Origin: Paraburkholderia silviterrae
GTDB lineage: Bacteria > Pseudomonadota > Gammaproteobacteria > Burkholderiales > Burkholderiaceae
Assembly (NCBI RefSeq): GCF_004353915.1
Contig: NZ_SMRP01000012.1
Span: 124,001-188,000 of the forward strand
Length of the DNA: 64,000 nt
Direction of reading: 5' to 3'
Part shown: positions 15,711 through 24,126 of the stretch, piece by piece
Position numbering within the stretch: the stretch's first letter is position 1
Layout of the letters: every line of letters starts with the position of its first letter
The notes under the pieces: generated by a model
The model's database searches: none
What the model was told of the DNA's origin: nothing
Seen by the model: only the letters and a program-made list of their open reading frames with translations
Made by a program: the position numbers and the translations under genes

Positions 15711-16616
15711 ATGGAAACAATGGAAAACATCGGCTTTATTGGGCTCGGTCAGATGGGCGGTCCGATGGCCGAACGCCTGCTCGGGCGATCGTTCCGTCTG
15801 CATGTGTACGACCCGTCGCCTGTGGCGCTGGCCCCGTTCGCGGCGGGCGGCGCCATCGTGCACGATTCGCCGCGCGCGGTGGCTGACGCGGCCAGCATCG
15901 TGTTCGCCTGCCTGCCGGGCAGGGACGTGTCGCTCGCGGTGGGCCTCGGGCCGGACGGCGTCGTGCACGGCTCGGCAATCCGTCTCTACGCGGAAATGTC
16001 GACGATCGGGCAGGATATCGTCGAGCAGATAGGTCGTGCTCTCGCGGAAGAGGGAATCGGCATGGTCGACGCGCCAATCTCCGGCGGTGGGCCGGCAGCA
16101 CGCGCGGGCACGCTTGCGATGCTCGTGTCCGGCGCGCCGGACCTCGTCGAGCAGGTGTCGCCGCTCCTGTCGCTTATCGGCAAGGAAGTGTTCGTCATGG
16201 GCGAGCGGCCGGGCATGGCGCAGATCATGAAAATTGTGAACAACGTGATCATGGCGACGAACCTGGTCGTGTGTTCCGAAGGCCTCGTAATGGGCGCGAA
16301 GGCCGGTCTCGACGCCGACATGATGATGCGCTTGCTCGACGCTGGAACGGCGCAGAGCTTCGCCTGCTCGAAGATGCTGAGCCGGGCAGTATCAGGGCAG
16401 TTCGACTACGGTGCGGCGCTCGCGATCATCGAGAAGGACATGTCCCTCGGTCTCGACGAAGCGCAGCTGCTGAACGTCGCGTTGCCGACGATCGAACGCG
16501 CGCGCGACGTCTGGCATGCCGCCTACAATGCCGGACTCGGCAGAGACGATTTCACGTCGATCCTGAAGTTCGTTGCCGATGAGAACGGCACGAATGTGAG
16601 GGGGCGCGGCGTGTGA
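15711..16616 (+). CDS. 3-hydroxyisobutyrate dehydrogenase-family oxidoreductase
   Basis: The product is 301 residues from the ATG at 15711 (TGAGG five bases upstream; another ATG lies three codons later). The N-terminal Rossmann motif is 'IGFIGLGQMGGPMAERLL', the family hallmark. The substrate-binding motif is 'MVDAPISGGGPAARAGTLAM' (about 120-139), and the catalytic Lys is in 'MKIVNNVIMATNLV' (about 172). Known relatives oxidise beta-hydroxy acids (3-hydroxyisobutyrate, tartronate semialdehyde reductase direction) with NAD(P). The convergent hairpin after its stop separates it from the SDR/BVMO unit. The substrate is undetermined; context suggests a hydroxy acid intermediate. Confidence 0.8.
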   Translation: METMENIGFIGLGQMGGPMAERLLGRSFRLHVYDPSPVALAPFAAGGAIVHDSPRAVADAASIVFACLPGRDVSLAVGLGPDGVVHGSAIRLYAEMSTIGQDIVEQIGRALAEEGIGMVDAPISGGGPAARAGTLAMLVSGAPDLVEQVSPLLSLIGKEVFVMGERPGMAQIMKIVNNVIMATNLVVCSEGLVMGAKAGLDADMMMRLLDAGTAQSFACSKMLSRAVSGQFDYGAALAIIEKDMSLGLDEAQLLNVALPTIERARDVWHAAYNAGLGRDDFTSILKFVADENGTNVRGRGV

Positions 16617-16619
16617 AGT

Positions 16620-16641
16620 GGGGCGCCTTCGATGGCGCCCC
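16620..16641. terminator. Bidirectional hairpin between convergent genes
   Basis: There is a perfect 8-base stem, GGGGCGCC and GGCGCCCC, with a 6-base loop, between the converging dehydrogenase and SDR genes. Confidence 0.6.
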
Positions 16642-16693
16642 GCGCGCGCAACGCAGCGAGATCCTTGTTGCGCGACGCCCTATCGCCTCGCGT

Positions 16694-17464
16694 TCAGGAT
16701 ATCGAAAATCCTCCGTCGATGGCGAAGATCTGGCCGGTCGTGGTTTTCGACTCGTCGCTCGCCAGGTACAGCGCGGTCATGGCGACTTCCGTCGGTTCGA
16801 TGAGGCCGAGCAGCTGGCGCTCGCCGGTCTTGTTCACCACGCCGGGCTGCGTCTCCAGCAGACCGAGCACGCGAGCTGTCTTCGTGACGGCGGGCGCGAC
16901 CGCGTTCACGCGGATGCGATGCGGCGCATACTCCACGGCCATCGAGCGCGTGATGGCGGATATCCCGCCCTTGGCGGCCGTGTACGCGTCTTTCCCACGC
17001 GTGCCAACCAGCGCGAAGACCGAACTGCTGTTGATGACTGAGCCGCCGCCACTTTTCATCATTGCCGCAATGCCGTGCTTGCAGGTAATCCACGTTCCGA
17101 ACAGATCGAGCCTGACCGCACGCCAGAACTCGTCGGCGGGGCAGTCCGTCACTTGCGCGTCTATCGAGGTTGAGCCGCCGGCGTTGTTGTACAGCACGTC
17201 AATACCGCCCGCGTAGCGCACTGCGGCGTCGATCGATTCACGCACGCTGTCCTCGCTCGTCACGTCGGTACGAATGAACTGCGCCCGGCCGCCAACTGCG
17301 TTGATGGACTCTGCGGCGAGCTGCCCATTTTCCTCATTGAACTCCGCAATGATTACGGTGGCGCCTTCGTGCGCGAAAAGTTGCGCCGCGGCCCGCCCGA
17401 TGCCAGTGCCCGCGCCGGTTATGTACGCGATCTTGCCTGCGAGTCGTCCGTTCCCATTGCTCAT
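16694..17464 (-). CDS. Short-chain dehydrogenase/reductase
   Basis: The product is 256 residues, a classical SDR. The cofactor motif is 'AYITGAGTGIGRAAAQLF' (about 13-30), an acid follows beta-2 ('IIAEFN', pointing to NAD preference), N-N-A-G is in 'DVLYNNAGG', and the catalytic residues are Ser in 'INSSSVFALVG' and Y-x3-K in 'DAYTAAKGG'. The C-terminus ends 'TGQIFAIDGGFSIS'. Its ATG overlaps the stop of the Baeyer-Villiger monooxygenase (ATGA), so the two are translationally coupled. Oxidation of a cyclic or secondary alcohol to the ketone used by the monooxygenase is the likely role, inferred from this pairing. Confidence 0.85.
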   Translation of the reverse strand: MSNGNGRLAGKIAYITGAGTGIGRAAAQLFAHEGATVIIAEFNEENGQLAAESINAVGGRAQFIRTDVTSEDSVRESIDAAVRYAGGIDVLYNNAGGSTSIDAQVTDCPADEFWRAVRLDLFGTWITCKHGIAAMMKSGGGSVINSSSVFALVGTRGKDAYTAAKGGISAITRSMAVEYAPHRIRVNAVAPAVTKTARVLGLLETQPGVVNKTGERQLLGLIEPTEVAMTALYLASDESKTTTGQIFAIDGGFSIS

Positions 17465-19119
17465 GCTGCGTCTCCGATCGTTTCACTGGAGGTTTCGACC
17501 TGCGCTTCGCCGTTCGTGGTCAATACGAAGCCCGGGTAGCCGGCGGCCGCGATGTCGTCGCATTTCTTGCGGTACGTGCCGTGGCCACCGAGATACGGCA
17601 GGAATACGTGCGCCTTGCCCGGCACGTTCGCCCCGATGTACCAGGAATTCGCCTTCATATAGAGCGTTTTCGACACGACGTCCTGGACGTGCTGCATCCA
17701 GCCTTCTTCGGCTTGATGGTCGGCATCGATCCGGCGGATACCACGTTCGCGCATGTGGACCATGCACGCGGTGATCCAGTCGACATGCTGCTCGATGCTC
17801 ATCGACATGTTTGCGAGCGGGCCCGGGCTTCCTGGTCCCGTGACCGTGAAGAGGTTCGGGAAGCCGCTGGTGACGAGGCCGAGATAGGTCTTTGCGCCGC
17901 TTGCCCATTTGTCGGCCAGTTGGCGCCCTCCGATGCCGCGGACGTCGATATGCGTGAGCGCGCCCGTGAGTGCGTCGTAGCCGGTTGCATAGATCAGGCA
18001 GTCAAGTTGCTGCAAGCCTTCGCTCGTGACGATGCCGTCGGGCACGATGCGCTCGATCGGTGTTGCCTTCAGGTCGACGAGCGTCACGTCCGGGCGATTG
18101 TAGACGCTGTAGTAGGTGTCGCCGAGACACGGACGTTTCGTGCCGAATGGGAAGCCGCGCGGCATGAGCTTTTCTGCTATTTCTGGGCTCTTCACCGTCT
18201 CGCGGATCCTTCCGCGGATAAATTCGGCCACTGTGTCGTTGGCTTCCTCGTTCGACAGGATGTCGCCGTAGCACATGCGAAAACCCAGCAACTGGCTGTT
18301 CTCCCACGCGTTCTCGTACTTCTTTCGCCGCTCCTCGGGTGTGGCGTCGAGCGCCGATTCCACCGGAAACGGCACGGCAATGCCAAAGCGCGTGAGCCGG
18401 CTGACCGCGCGGCGTTCCGCATAGGTGGCACGCACGCGCTCACGCATCTCGGGTGTCAGGGGATGATTCTTGGCGGGCACCACGTACACGGCCGTGCGCT
18501 GAAATACGCTCAGATGCTTGCATTTGCCAGCAAGCGCCTGAATCACCTGAATGCCTGACGAGCCGGTGCCGATCACACCGACGCGCTTGTTGCTGAAGTC
18601 GACATCATGATGCGGCCAGCGGCCCGTGTGGTAGCTTTCGCCCCTGAACGATTCGATGCCCGGAATTTCTGGCGGCTTCGGCACGGAAAGCACGCCTGTC
18701 GCCGGCACGAAGAAGCGCGCCTTCGTGGTTTTGCCGTCGGAGGTCGTGACGACCCAGAGGTTCTCGCGTTCGTCGAACACGGCCGACTCGACCCGGGTGT
18801 TGAACTGGATGTGCCGACGCAAATCGAAGTGGTCGGCGACGTGGTTCAGATACTTCCTCAGCTCGGATGACGTCGGATAACGCTCGGGCCAATCCCATTC
18901 GTCCTGCAGTTCCGGCGAAAACGAATACGAGTAGTCCCAGCACTCGAGATCGACGCGCGCGCCGGGATAGCGATTCCAGTACCACGTGCCGCCCACGCCG
19001 TCGCCCGATTCGAATGCCTGCAGGCGAAAGCCTGCGTCGGTCAACCGCTTGATCGCGTACAACCCACCAAAGCCTGCGCCGACGACAACGGCGTCCAGAA
19101 CGTTCGACTCCTTTTTCAT
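17461..19119 (-). CDS. Type I Baeyer-Villiger monooxygenase (flavin-containing)
   Basis: The product is 552 residues from the ATG at 19119 with AGGAGA eight bases upstream. The N-terminal FAD motif is 'VVVGAGFGGLYAIKRL'. The type I BVMO signatures are both present: the W-rich G-G-T-W-Y-W-N-R-Y-P-G-x3-D motif (about 42-56) and F-x-G-x3-H-x3-W-P in 'FRGESYHTGRWP' (about 160-171). The NADPH motif is 'VGVIGTGSSGIQVIQAL'. Such enzymes insert oxygen next to a ketone to give an ester or lactone. The coupled SDR and the esterase and hydrolase genes nearby fit alcohol to ketone to ester to hydrolysis. The substrate is unknown. A long inverted repeat lies in its upstream region. Confidence 0.9.
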   Translation of the reverse strand: MKKESNVLDAVVVGAGFGGLYAIKRLTDAGFRLQAFESGDGVGGTWYWNRYPGARVDLECWDYSYSFSPELQDEWDWPERYPTSSELRKYLNHVADHFDLRRHIQFNTRVESAVFDERENLWVVTTSDGKTTKARFFVPATGVLSVPKPPEIPGIESFRGESYHTGRWPHHDVDFSNKRVGVIGTGSSGIQVIQALAGKCKHLSVFQRTAVYVVPAKNHPLTPEMRERVRATYAERRAVSRLTRFGIAVPFPVESALDATPEERRKKYENAWENSQLLGFRMCYGDILSNEEANDTVAEFIRGRIRETVKSPEIAEKLMPRGFPFGTKRPCLGDTYYSVYNRPDVTLVDLKATPIERIVPDGIVTSEGLQQLDCLIYATGYDALTGALTHIDVRGIGGRQLADKWASGAKTYLGLVTSGFPNLFTVTGPGSPGPLANMSMSIEQHVDWITACMVHMRERGIRRIDADHQAEEGWMQHVQDVVSKTLYMKANSWYIGANVPGKAHVFLPYLGGHGTYRKKCDDIAAAGYPGFVLTTNGEAQVETSSETIGDAA

Positions 19120-19440
19120 GGCAGTTGTCTCCTGTGTACCGGAGTGAGTGCTTCTGCACTGACTCCGGTCCCATGCCAGATGGTTGGTAAAAATACTTCT
19201 CATGCCGGGTTCCATTGAATGGCACGCGGGATTTCACGGCAATGGGAACGAAAGGGCTTTGCCGTACTTTGAAATCGGTGTTTTACCCTGCGTGCAACGA
19301 CGAAGCGCACGGTGGGCGCGGAGTTGGCGAGCGTGCGTCACGAGAAATTTCAAAGTACGGGAGACGATTCGCGCGCGCGTTGACATAGCTTGCGGTGGGC
19401 GGTCATCGTTGGCGCGTCGTCACGAAAAGAGCCGTTCACC
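19120..19440. other. Divergent regulatory region between BVMO and SnoaL-like genes
   Basis: No gene lies in these 321 bases. The region holds two inverted copies of a 14-base motif (listed next), one facing each gene. Confidence 0.6.
19262..19360. promoter_or_regulatory. Inverted 14-base pair of operator-like sites
   Basis: CCGTACTTTGAAAT (19262-19275) and its exact reverse complement ATTTCAAAGTACGG (19347-19360) lie 71 bases apart. Each copy reads AAAGTACGG towards the nearer gene. The core matches the CGAAGTACGGAAC sites upstream of several other units in this window. Confidence 0.6.
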
Positions 19441-20028
19441 ATGTCTACTGCACTGCAACGTCTTATCGACAAGGACCAGATTCGCGATGTGATGCTGCGC
19501 TACGCGCGCGGCGTGGACCGGCGCGACTGGGAACTCGTCCGCTGCGCATTCTTCGAGGATTGCACCGACGATCACGCGGACTTCAAGGGCCGTCGCGACG
19601 ATTTCATCGAGTGGGTCAGGGAGCGTCACGACAGCCCGGGATTGTTGAAGTCCACGCACTTTCTGGGCAACTGTCTGGTGGAATTCGCCTCCGACACGAT
19701 CGCGGTGGTTGAGACGTACTTCGTGGCACGGCTCGAGATCGCGCCCGAGGCGAGCGGCCACCGGACCATGCTCGACGCGAAGCATCTCGAGAGCCCGGGG
19801 ATCAGCCGCGTCGAGGTCTTCGGGCGCTACGTGGACCGCTTCGAGAAACGTAACGACGAATGGCGCGTCGCGCAACGCCGTACGGTGTTCGACGCGATGC
19901 AGTCTCATCTCGTGGAGGCGGCCGGCAGCGCGCTGAATTCTGCCTGGACGCTGGGCCGGCGCGATCCACAGGATCCCGTTTTTCTCTTGCTTGCCGATGC
20001 GGGGTTGCGCGAGGCGGGGGGGCGCTGA
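19441..20028 (+). CDS. SnoaL-like (NTF2-fold) protein
   Basis: The product is 195 residues, an NTF2/SnoaL-like alpha+beta barrel: 'DKDQIRDVMLRYARGVDRRD' at the start, 'AFFEDCTDDH' and 'STHFLGNCLVEFASDTIAVV', then a C-terminal 'GRYVDRFEKRNDEWRVAQRR' strand pair. This is the pattern of the SnoaL_4-type proteins found with aromatic, terpene or steroid catabolic genes, some of which act as isomerases, dehydratases or hydroxylase partners. It is divergent from the BVMO gene and overlaps the next SDR (TGATG). An enzymatic or substrate-binding role in the same pathway is likely, but no specific reaction can be assigned. Confidence 0.75.
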   Translation: MSTALQRLIDKDQIRDVMLRYARGVDRRDWELVRCAFFEDCTDDHADFKGRRDDFIEWVRERHDSPGLLKSTHFLGNCLVEFASDTIAVVETYFVARLEIAPEASGHRTMLDAKHLESPGISRVEVFGRYVDRFEKRNDEWRVAQRRTVFDAMQSHLVEAAGSALNSAWTLGRRDPQDPVFLLLADAGLREAGGR

Positions 20029-20819
20029 TGGCAACACGCAGAAATGTTCTCGTAGTGGGCGGGGCAGGAGGAATCGGTGCCGCCTGTTGTGCCGCGTTCT
20101 CGTCGAACTGGGTGCCGGTCGTCGCCGACCGGGACCTGGAAGCCGCCGAACGCGTGGCAGCGGAGACCGGTGGCCGCGCGTACGGGCTCGATGTTGGCGA
20201 CGCCGGGCGCATCGAGCCGTGTATCGAACGGATCGAGCGCGAATGCGGCGATATCGACGGGCTCGTCTTAGCGGCTGGCGTGATACCGCGGGCCCAAGGG
20301 CCGCAGCAGACCGACATCGAGAGCTGGGATCGCATCTTCGATATCAACACGCGCGGCGCCTACGCCGTATGCCGCGCGGTCGGCCAGCGCATGGCGGCGC
20401 GGGGGCGGGGCAGCATCGTCCTGCTTTCGTCGCTCGCTGGCATGACCCCGACGCCGCATCTCACCTACGGTCCGTCGAAGGCAGCGCTCATCAACCTGAC
20501 GGGCGCGCTGGCGGTGTATCTCGGCCGCAAGGGCGTGCGCGTTAATGCGGTGTCGCCGGGGCCGGTACGCACGCCCGTGATCGAGGCGAGCTACGCGCGC
20601 GGAGAGCGTGATCCCACCGTGATGGCAAGGCAGACCGCGCTCGGGCGCGTCGTGACGCCGGCCGAAGTGGCCGGGCCGATCGAATTCCTGCTCTCCGATG
20701 CGGCTTGCGCGATCACGGGCTCAAACATCGTGGTGGACGCGGGCGCGATTGCCGCGCTCGGCTGGAATCTGTTCGGGGGCGCGGATGCGGTGCTTGCCGC
20801 GCTTCAGGCTGAAGGTTAG
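20028..20819 (+). CDS. Short-chain dehydrogenase/reductase
   Basis: The product is 263 residues, with its ATG overlapping the previous stop. The cofactor motif is 'VLVVGGAGGIGAACC' (about 7-21), acid after beta-2 is in 'PVVADRDLEA', the N-A-G position reads 'GLVLAAGVIPRA', and the catalytic residues are Ser in 'VLLSSLAGM' and Y-x3-K in 'LTYGPSKAAL'. The C-terminus is 'GSNIVVDAGAIAALGW'. The usual NNAG has become L-A-A-G, which is tolerated in several SDR branches. It is the middle gene of a SnoaL-SDR-esterase unit divergent from the BVMO unit. Oxidation or reduction of an alcohol/ketone intermediate is inferred. Confidence 0.85.
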   Translation: MATRRNVLVVGGAGGIGAACCAAFSSNWVPVVADRDLEAAERVAAETGGRAYGLDVGDAGRIEPCIERIERECGDIDGLVLAAGVIPRAQGPQQTDIESWDRIFDINTRGAYAVCRAVGQRMAARGRGSIVLLSSLAGMTPTPHLTYGPSKAALINLTGALAVYLGRKGVRVNAVSPGPVRTPVIEASYARGERDPTVMARQTALGRVVTPAEVAGPIEFLLSDAACAITGSNIVVDAGAIAALGWNLFGGADAVLAALQAEG

Positions 20820-20832
20820 TGGGAGAATCGGC

Positions 20833-21792
20833 ATGAGCCTCGATCGCGAATCCCGCGCATTCATGGAGAAGCTCGCTTCGTCGGCGTCGAAGCCGCGCCA
20901 TCTGATGACGCCTGGCGAGGCTCGCGCCGCCTTCTCGAAGATCACGGCGATCCTCGCGCCTGGCCCCGAGATGCGCGAAGTCGTCCCGCTCGACATTCCC
21001 GTCGAGAACGGAGCGCTGCGCGCGCGTCTCTATGTGCCGAATGAGCATCCACAGGCGCTGCTCATCTATTTTCACGGCGGCGGCTGGGTGGTGGGCGGCA
21101 TCGACGAATTCGATCCGCTGTGCCGTGAAATTGCCACCGGCGCGAGTGTTGCCGTCGCGCTCGTCGAGTACCGGAAAGCGCCCGAGCACCCTTTTCCCGG
21201 ACCGGTTCAGGACGCATGGCAAGCGACGCAGTGGCTCGCCCGAAAGCGGGCGGAATTGCTCCCGGCCGATGTACCGCTCTTCGTAGGCGGCGATAGTGCA
21301 GGCGGCAATCTGGCGATTGCAGTGACGCTGTTGGCCCGCAAAACCAGAACTGTATCGATCGACGCTCAGTTGCTTGTTTATCCCGTGACCGACTGTCTTT
21401 TCGAGCGGCAGTCATATGCAGATCCGAATAATCAACTGCTCACCAACCGCGAAGCGATGAAATGGTACTGGGCACACTATGCGCCGCAGGATACGGCCAG
21501 GCAGTCGAGCCTTGCGTCGCCGCTGCGTGAACCCGAGCTCGACGGATTGCCAGAGGCAATCGTCGTCACGGCCGAGCACGACGTATTGCGTGACGAAGGT
21601 GAGGCGTACGTTGAGCGTCTTACCGGGGCCGGTGTCCCGGTACATCATCTTCGCGCGGCAGGCCAAATGCACGGCTTTCTGATGATGATTGGCATTCTCC
21701 CCGGAAGCCGTGACGGTCTGGCGTTCGTTTGCGGCCGGCTTCGGGCGCTAGCGGCGCGCTCAAGGAGCGGGGCCAGGACACAGGCGGAGTAG
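20833..21792 (+). CDS. HSL-type alpha/beta hydrolase (esterase)
   Basis: The product is 319 residues from the ATG at 20833 with GGGAGA upstream. It is a complete alpha/beta-hydrolase-3 protein: N-terminal cap (1-75), oxyanion motif 'YFHGGGWVVGG' (about 79), nucleophile in 'VGGDSAGGNLAI' (about 155), acid in 'EHDVLRDEGEAYV' and His in 'AGQMHGFLMM'. Family members cleave short acyl esters or lactones in the cytoplasm. Its place downstream of two redox genes and opposite a Baeyer-Villiger enzyme suggests cleavage of the ester or lactone that enzyme makes. It is the intact paralogue of the truncated gene at 14941-15648. Confidence 0.85.
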   Translation: MSLDRESRAFMEKLASSASKPRHLMTPGEARAAFSKITAILAPGPEMREVVPLDIPVENGALRARLYVPNEHPQALLIYFHGGGWVVGGIDEFDPLCREIATGASVAVALVEYRKAPEHPFPGPVQDAWQATQWLARKRAELLPADVPLFVGGDSAGGNLAIAVTLLARKTRTVSIDAQLLVYPVTDCLFERQSYADPNNQLLTNREAMKWYWAHYAPQDTARQSSLASPLREPELDGLPEAIVVTAEHDVLRDEGEAYVERLTGAGVPVHHLRAAGQMHGFLMMIGILPGSRDGLAFVCGRLRALAARSRSGARTQAE

Positions 21793-21793
21793 A

Positions 21794-22720
21794 ATGAGGG
21801 CGCAGGACCAGAACACGGTCTCTTATGCAACGGAGGCTGAGGCAGACATGCATTCCGGCAGGTCCACGACGCCGCATACCCGTGCGAGGTCACGCAATGG
21901 TCCGCATGGCGTCGATACCGCGTGGCCGAAGCCACCGCAGGAAAGGCGGGCGGATAGCCAGGCTATGGTCATGCCACTCGCGCGCGGCCTGTCGATCCTC
22001 TCGGCATTTGCCCCCGGGAGGATGTGGCTCACCAATCAGGAGATCGCTCAGGCAACGGGTATTCCCGCGCCGTCTGCGCTGCGACTGCTGCGCTCCCTGG
22101 TGGCTCTTGGCTATCTTCATCATGACACGTCGAGCCGTAAATACGCTTTGGCGCCTGCCGCACTGGCGCTGGGCTATGCTGCGGTTGCCGATCCCGACGT
22201 CCTCCGGCTGGCGAGCGAGGAGATGCGCAAGTTCGCCGAGGCAACGGATACGTACGTGCTGCTCGGCACCCGGGACAGACTTGACATCATCGTGCTCGAT
22301 ACGCAGAGAGGCAGCCGGGCCGTGCTGGACTTGCGGCTATTGCCGGGCGTGCGCATGCAGATTGCGTATTCACTGATGGGCTGGGCTCTGCTCGCGGTGC
22401 TCCCGGAAGAAGAGCGTCGGTATTTGCAGGGCCAGGTAGAGGGCAAGGCTGGAGGGGCATGGCCACCTTCGATCCGGCGCAGAATGAGCGAGAAGATTGC
22501 GCAGGTGCATGAACTGGGTTTCGGCATGCTGCATGGCGACTGGGAACCGGAGCTTGCTTGCGTTGCCACGCCCGTCTCCATTCCCGGCCGCCCCCCGCTG
22601 GTGCTGGGCTGCGTGGGCCGCACGGCGCGTATGGCGCAGGTGCGCATGGAGATGGAACTCGGGCCGCGGCTTGTCGCGACAGCGCAGGTCCTGCAGGAGC
22701 GCTTGCCTGCACGCCGGTGA
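21794..22720 (+). CDS. IclR-family regulator, type A
   Basis: The product is 308 residues from an ATG that follows the esterase stop by one base; an ATG at 21848 with GAGG upstream would remove 18 disordered residues. The winged helix (about 60-125) is 'PLARGLSILSAFAPGRMWLT', 'NQEIAQATGIPAPSALRLLR', 'SLVALGYL'. The C-terminal effector domain has 'LLGTRDRLDIIVLDTQRGSR' and 'SLMGWALLAVLPEEERRYL'. IclR proteins sense small acids and act as repressors or activators. It is followed at once by a second, different IclR gene. The same A-B pair recurs at 61210-62831. The 'M-G-W-A-L-L-A' segment is shared with the type A partner there. Confidence 0.8.
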   Translation: MRAQDQNTVSYATEAEADMHSGRSTTPHTRARSRNGPHGVDTAWPKPPQERRADSQAMVMPLARGLSILSAFAPGRMWLTNQEIAQATGIPAPSALRLLRSLVALGYLHHDTSSRKYALAPAALALGYAAVADPDVLRLASEEMRKFAEATDTYVLLGTRDRLDIIVLDTQRGSRAVLDLRLLPGVRMQIAYSLMGWALLAVLPEEERRYLQGQVEGKAGGAWPPSIRRRMSEKIAQVHELGFGMLHGDWEPELACVATPVSIPGRPPLVLGCVGRTARMAQVRMEMELGPRLVATAQVLQERLPARR

Positions 22721-22778
22721 GACCGCACGAATCCTGAACCAGAACATCCGCCACCGGCTGACGCAAACGGGATCCTCG

Positions 22779-23561
22779 ATGCCTCGCCCCACTCAAGTCA
22801 CCTTGACGCTCGACCGCGGTCTCCAGATACTGCGGGCGTTTCATGCCGATCGCGCGCCGCTGACGAATGGAGAGCTGGCCAGCCGCACCGGGCTATCGCG
22901 CTCGTCGGTTTCCCGTTTCACATCGACGCTCATTCACGAAGGTTATATTCGGCGAGTTGCGGGCGGCCCTCAATTCGAACTGACGATGGGCGTGTTCGCA
23001 ATCGGCCAGTCGTACCTGGCCACCAGTCTGGTCACGCAATTGGCCCAACCTCTGATGCAACGACTTGCAGACCGACTCGGCGTCTCTGTCGCCCTTGCCG
23101 TGCCGGATCAGTTAGATATGCTCTATATCGCATACCAATGCGGCGCGCGAATATCGACGCTGCAACTGGGTGTCGGCTCGCTTTTGCCAATGGGAACGAC
23201 CGCAATCGGCAGGGCCTGGCTCGGCGGGCTGTCCGAGAGTATGCGGGGGCGCTATATCGCTCGACTGCTGGCGGCCGCCGGCCCCCACGCCGAGGCTCTC
23301 AGGGCAGGCATCGAGACGGCCCAGGAGGATCTCCGTTCAGATGGCGTTTGCATGTCGGCAGGGGAATATCAGCGAAACGCTTATGGTATCGCGCTGCCGA
23401 TCCGGCTCCAGCGCGCTCAAACATTGATGGCGTTGAGTTGCGGTGCGGTTGAAACGAAACTGGATATCGACGCGGCTAGAAACCGGATTGTGCCGGAACT
23501 CAGACAGACCGCGGTCGAGCTCGAGTCGCTACTTTGCGAGGTCGAGTTCAAGGCGCCGTAG
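22779..23561 (+). CDS. IclR-family regulator, type B
   Basis: The product is 260 residues. The winged helix (about 8-75) is 'LTLDRGLQILRAFHADRAPL', 'TNGELASRTGLSRSSVSRFT', 'STLIHEGYIRRV'. The effector domain (about 90-250) contains 'VSVALAVPDQLDMLYIAYQC', 'LLPMGTTAIGRAWLGGL' and 'GEYQRNAYGIALPIRLQ'. It lies 58 bases after the type A gene on the same strand. It is clearly closer to the type B protein at 61210-62007 (same 'R-A-F-x-[AS]-[ND]-R-A-P-L-[ST]-N' and 'AIGRAWLGGL/SIGRAYLWGL' segments) than to its neighbour. Control of the BVMO/esterase, porin and transporter units is plausible from position only. Confidence 0.8.
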   Translation: MPRPTQVTLTLDRGLQILRAFHADRAPLTNGELASRTGLSRSSVSRFTSTLIHEGYIRRVAGGPQFELTMGVFAIGQSYLATSLVTQLAQPLMQRLADRLGVSVALAVPDQLDMLYIAYQCGARISTLQLGVGSLLPMGTTAIGRAWLGGLSESMRGRYIARLLAAAGPHAEALRAGIETAQEDLRSDGVCMSAGEYQRNAYGIALPIRLQRAQTLMALSCGAVETKLDIDAARNRIVPELRQTAVELESLLCEVEFKAP

Positions 23562-24126
23562 CGGAGCGCAAACTGTTACACGGCCGCTTTGCGCTGTCAC
23601 GCTGCAACTGAGCGCCACGGATCTGCCCGATCGACGAGGCTGCAGTCAGCGTACCGGGCTATCGTCGTAGCGGTGCGTCCTCTGTGCACACAGCCGTTCA
23701 CTCCCAGTGGCTGTGCGAACGCTCCTTCCCTTACTCTAAGCGGGTCGCCGCCGACTCCCCGAAGTACGGAACGTTTCGAAGAGCGTCGTTGACCGTCGTA
23801 TTTCCGATTGTTCTAATCGACGGAAATGACGCGAGCCATGGACATTCGAATTCCTGTTCCGGAATGCCGCGCCCGCGAATACATGCACGCTTTCCAGATT
23901 ATTTGGTTAGGCATCCTATTTGTATATGAAGTATCGGAAAGCCTGCAATACAGGCTTTCGTGCGCGATTCGAGTGGAGGTCCAACACCAGACTGAAATGG
24001 CTTGTGCTCCCGTACTACGGGTTTGGAGCGATTGCCATGGAACCGGAAGCCTCCGGATTGAGGGATTCCTCCTTGCCATGGCGTCAATGAAAAAAACAAA
24101 ACGATTTCGAAATCAAGGAGACAGAC
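23562..24126. other. Leader region of the porin gene
   Basis: This is about 565 bases without a gene. It contains a CCCCG-AAGTA-CGGAA site (23757-23771) and a perfect hairpin, AAAGCCTG-caata-CAGGCTTT (23938-23958), without a T tail, 170 bases before the porin start. Confidence 0.5.
23757..23771 (+). promoter_or_regulatory. Operator-like site upstream of the porin gene
   Basis: CCCCG-AAGTA-CGGAA is one of several related 15-base sites in this window (ideal TTCCG-TACTT-CGGAA, read on the other strand). It lies about 355 bases before the porin start. Confidence 0.5.

Noticed and set aside
19219..19240. Possible sigma-54 promoter (TGGCACG...TTTCA)
   Set aside because: The -12 element lacks the conserved GC at the required 10-base distance, and no sigma-54 activator gene is nearby.
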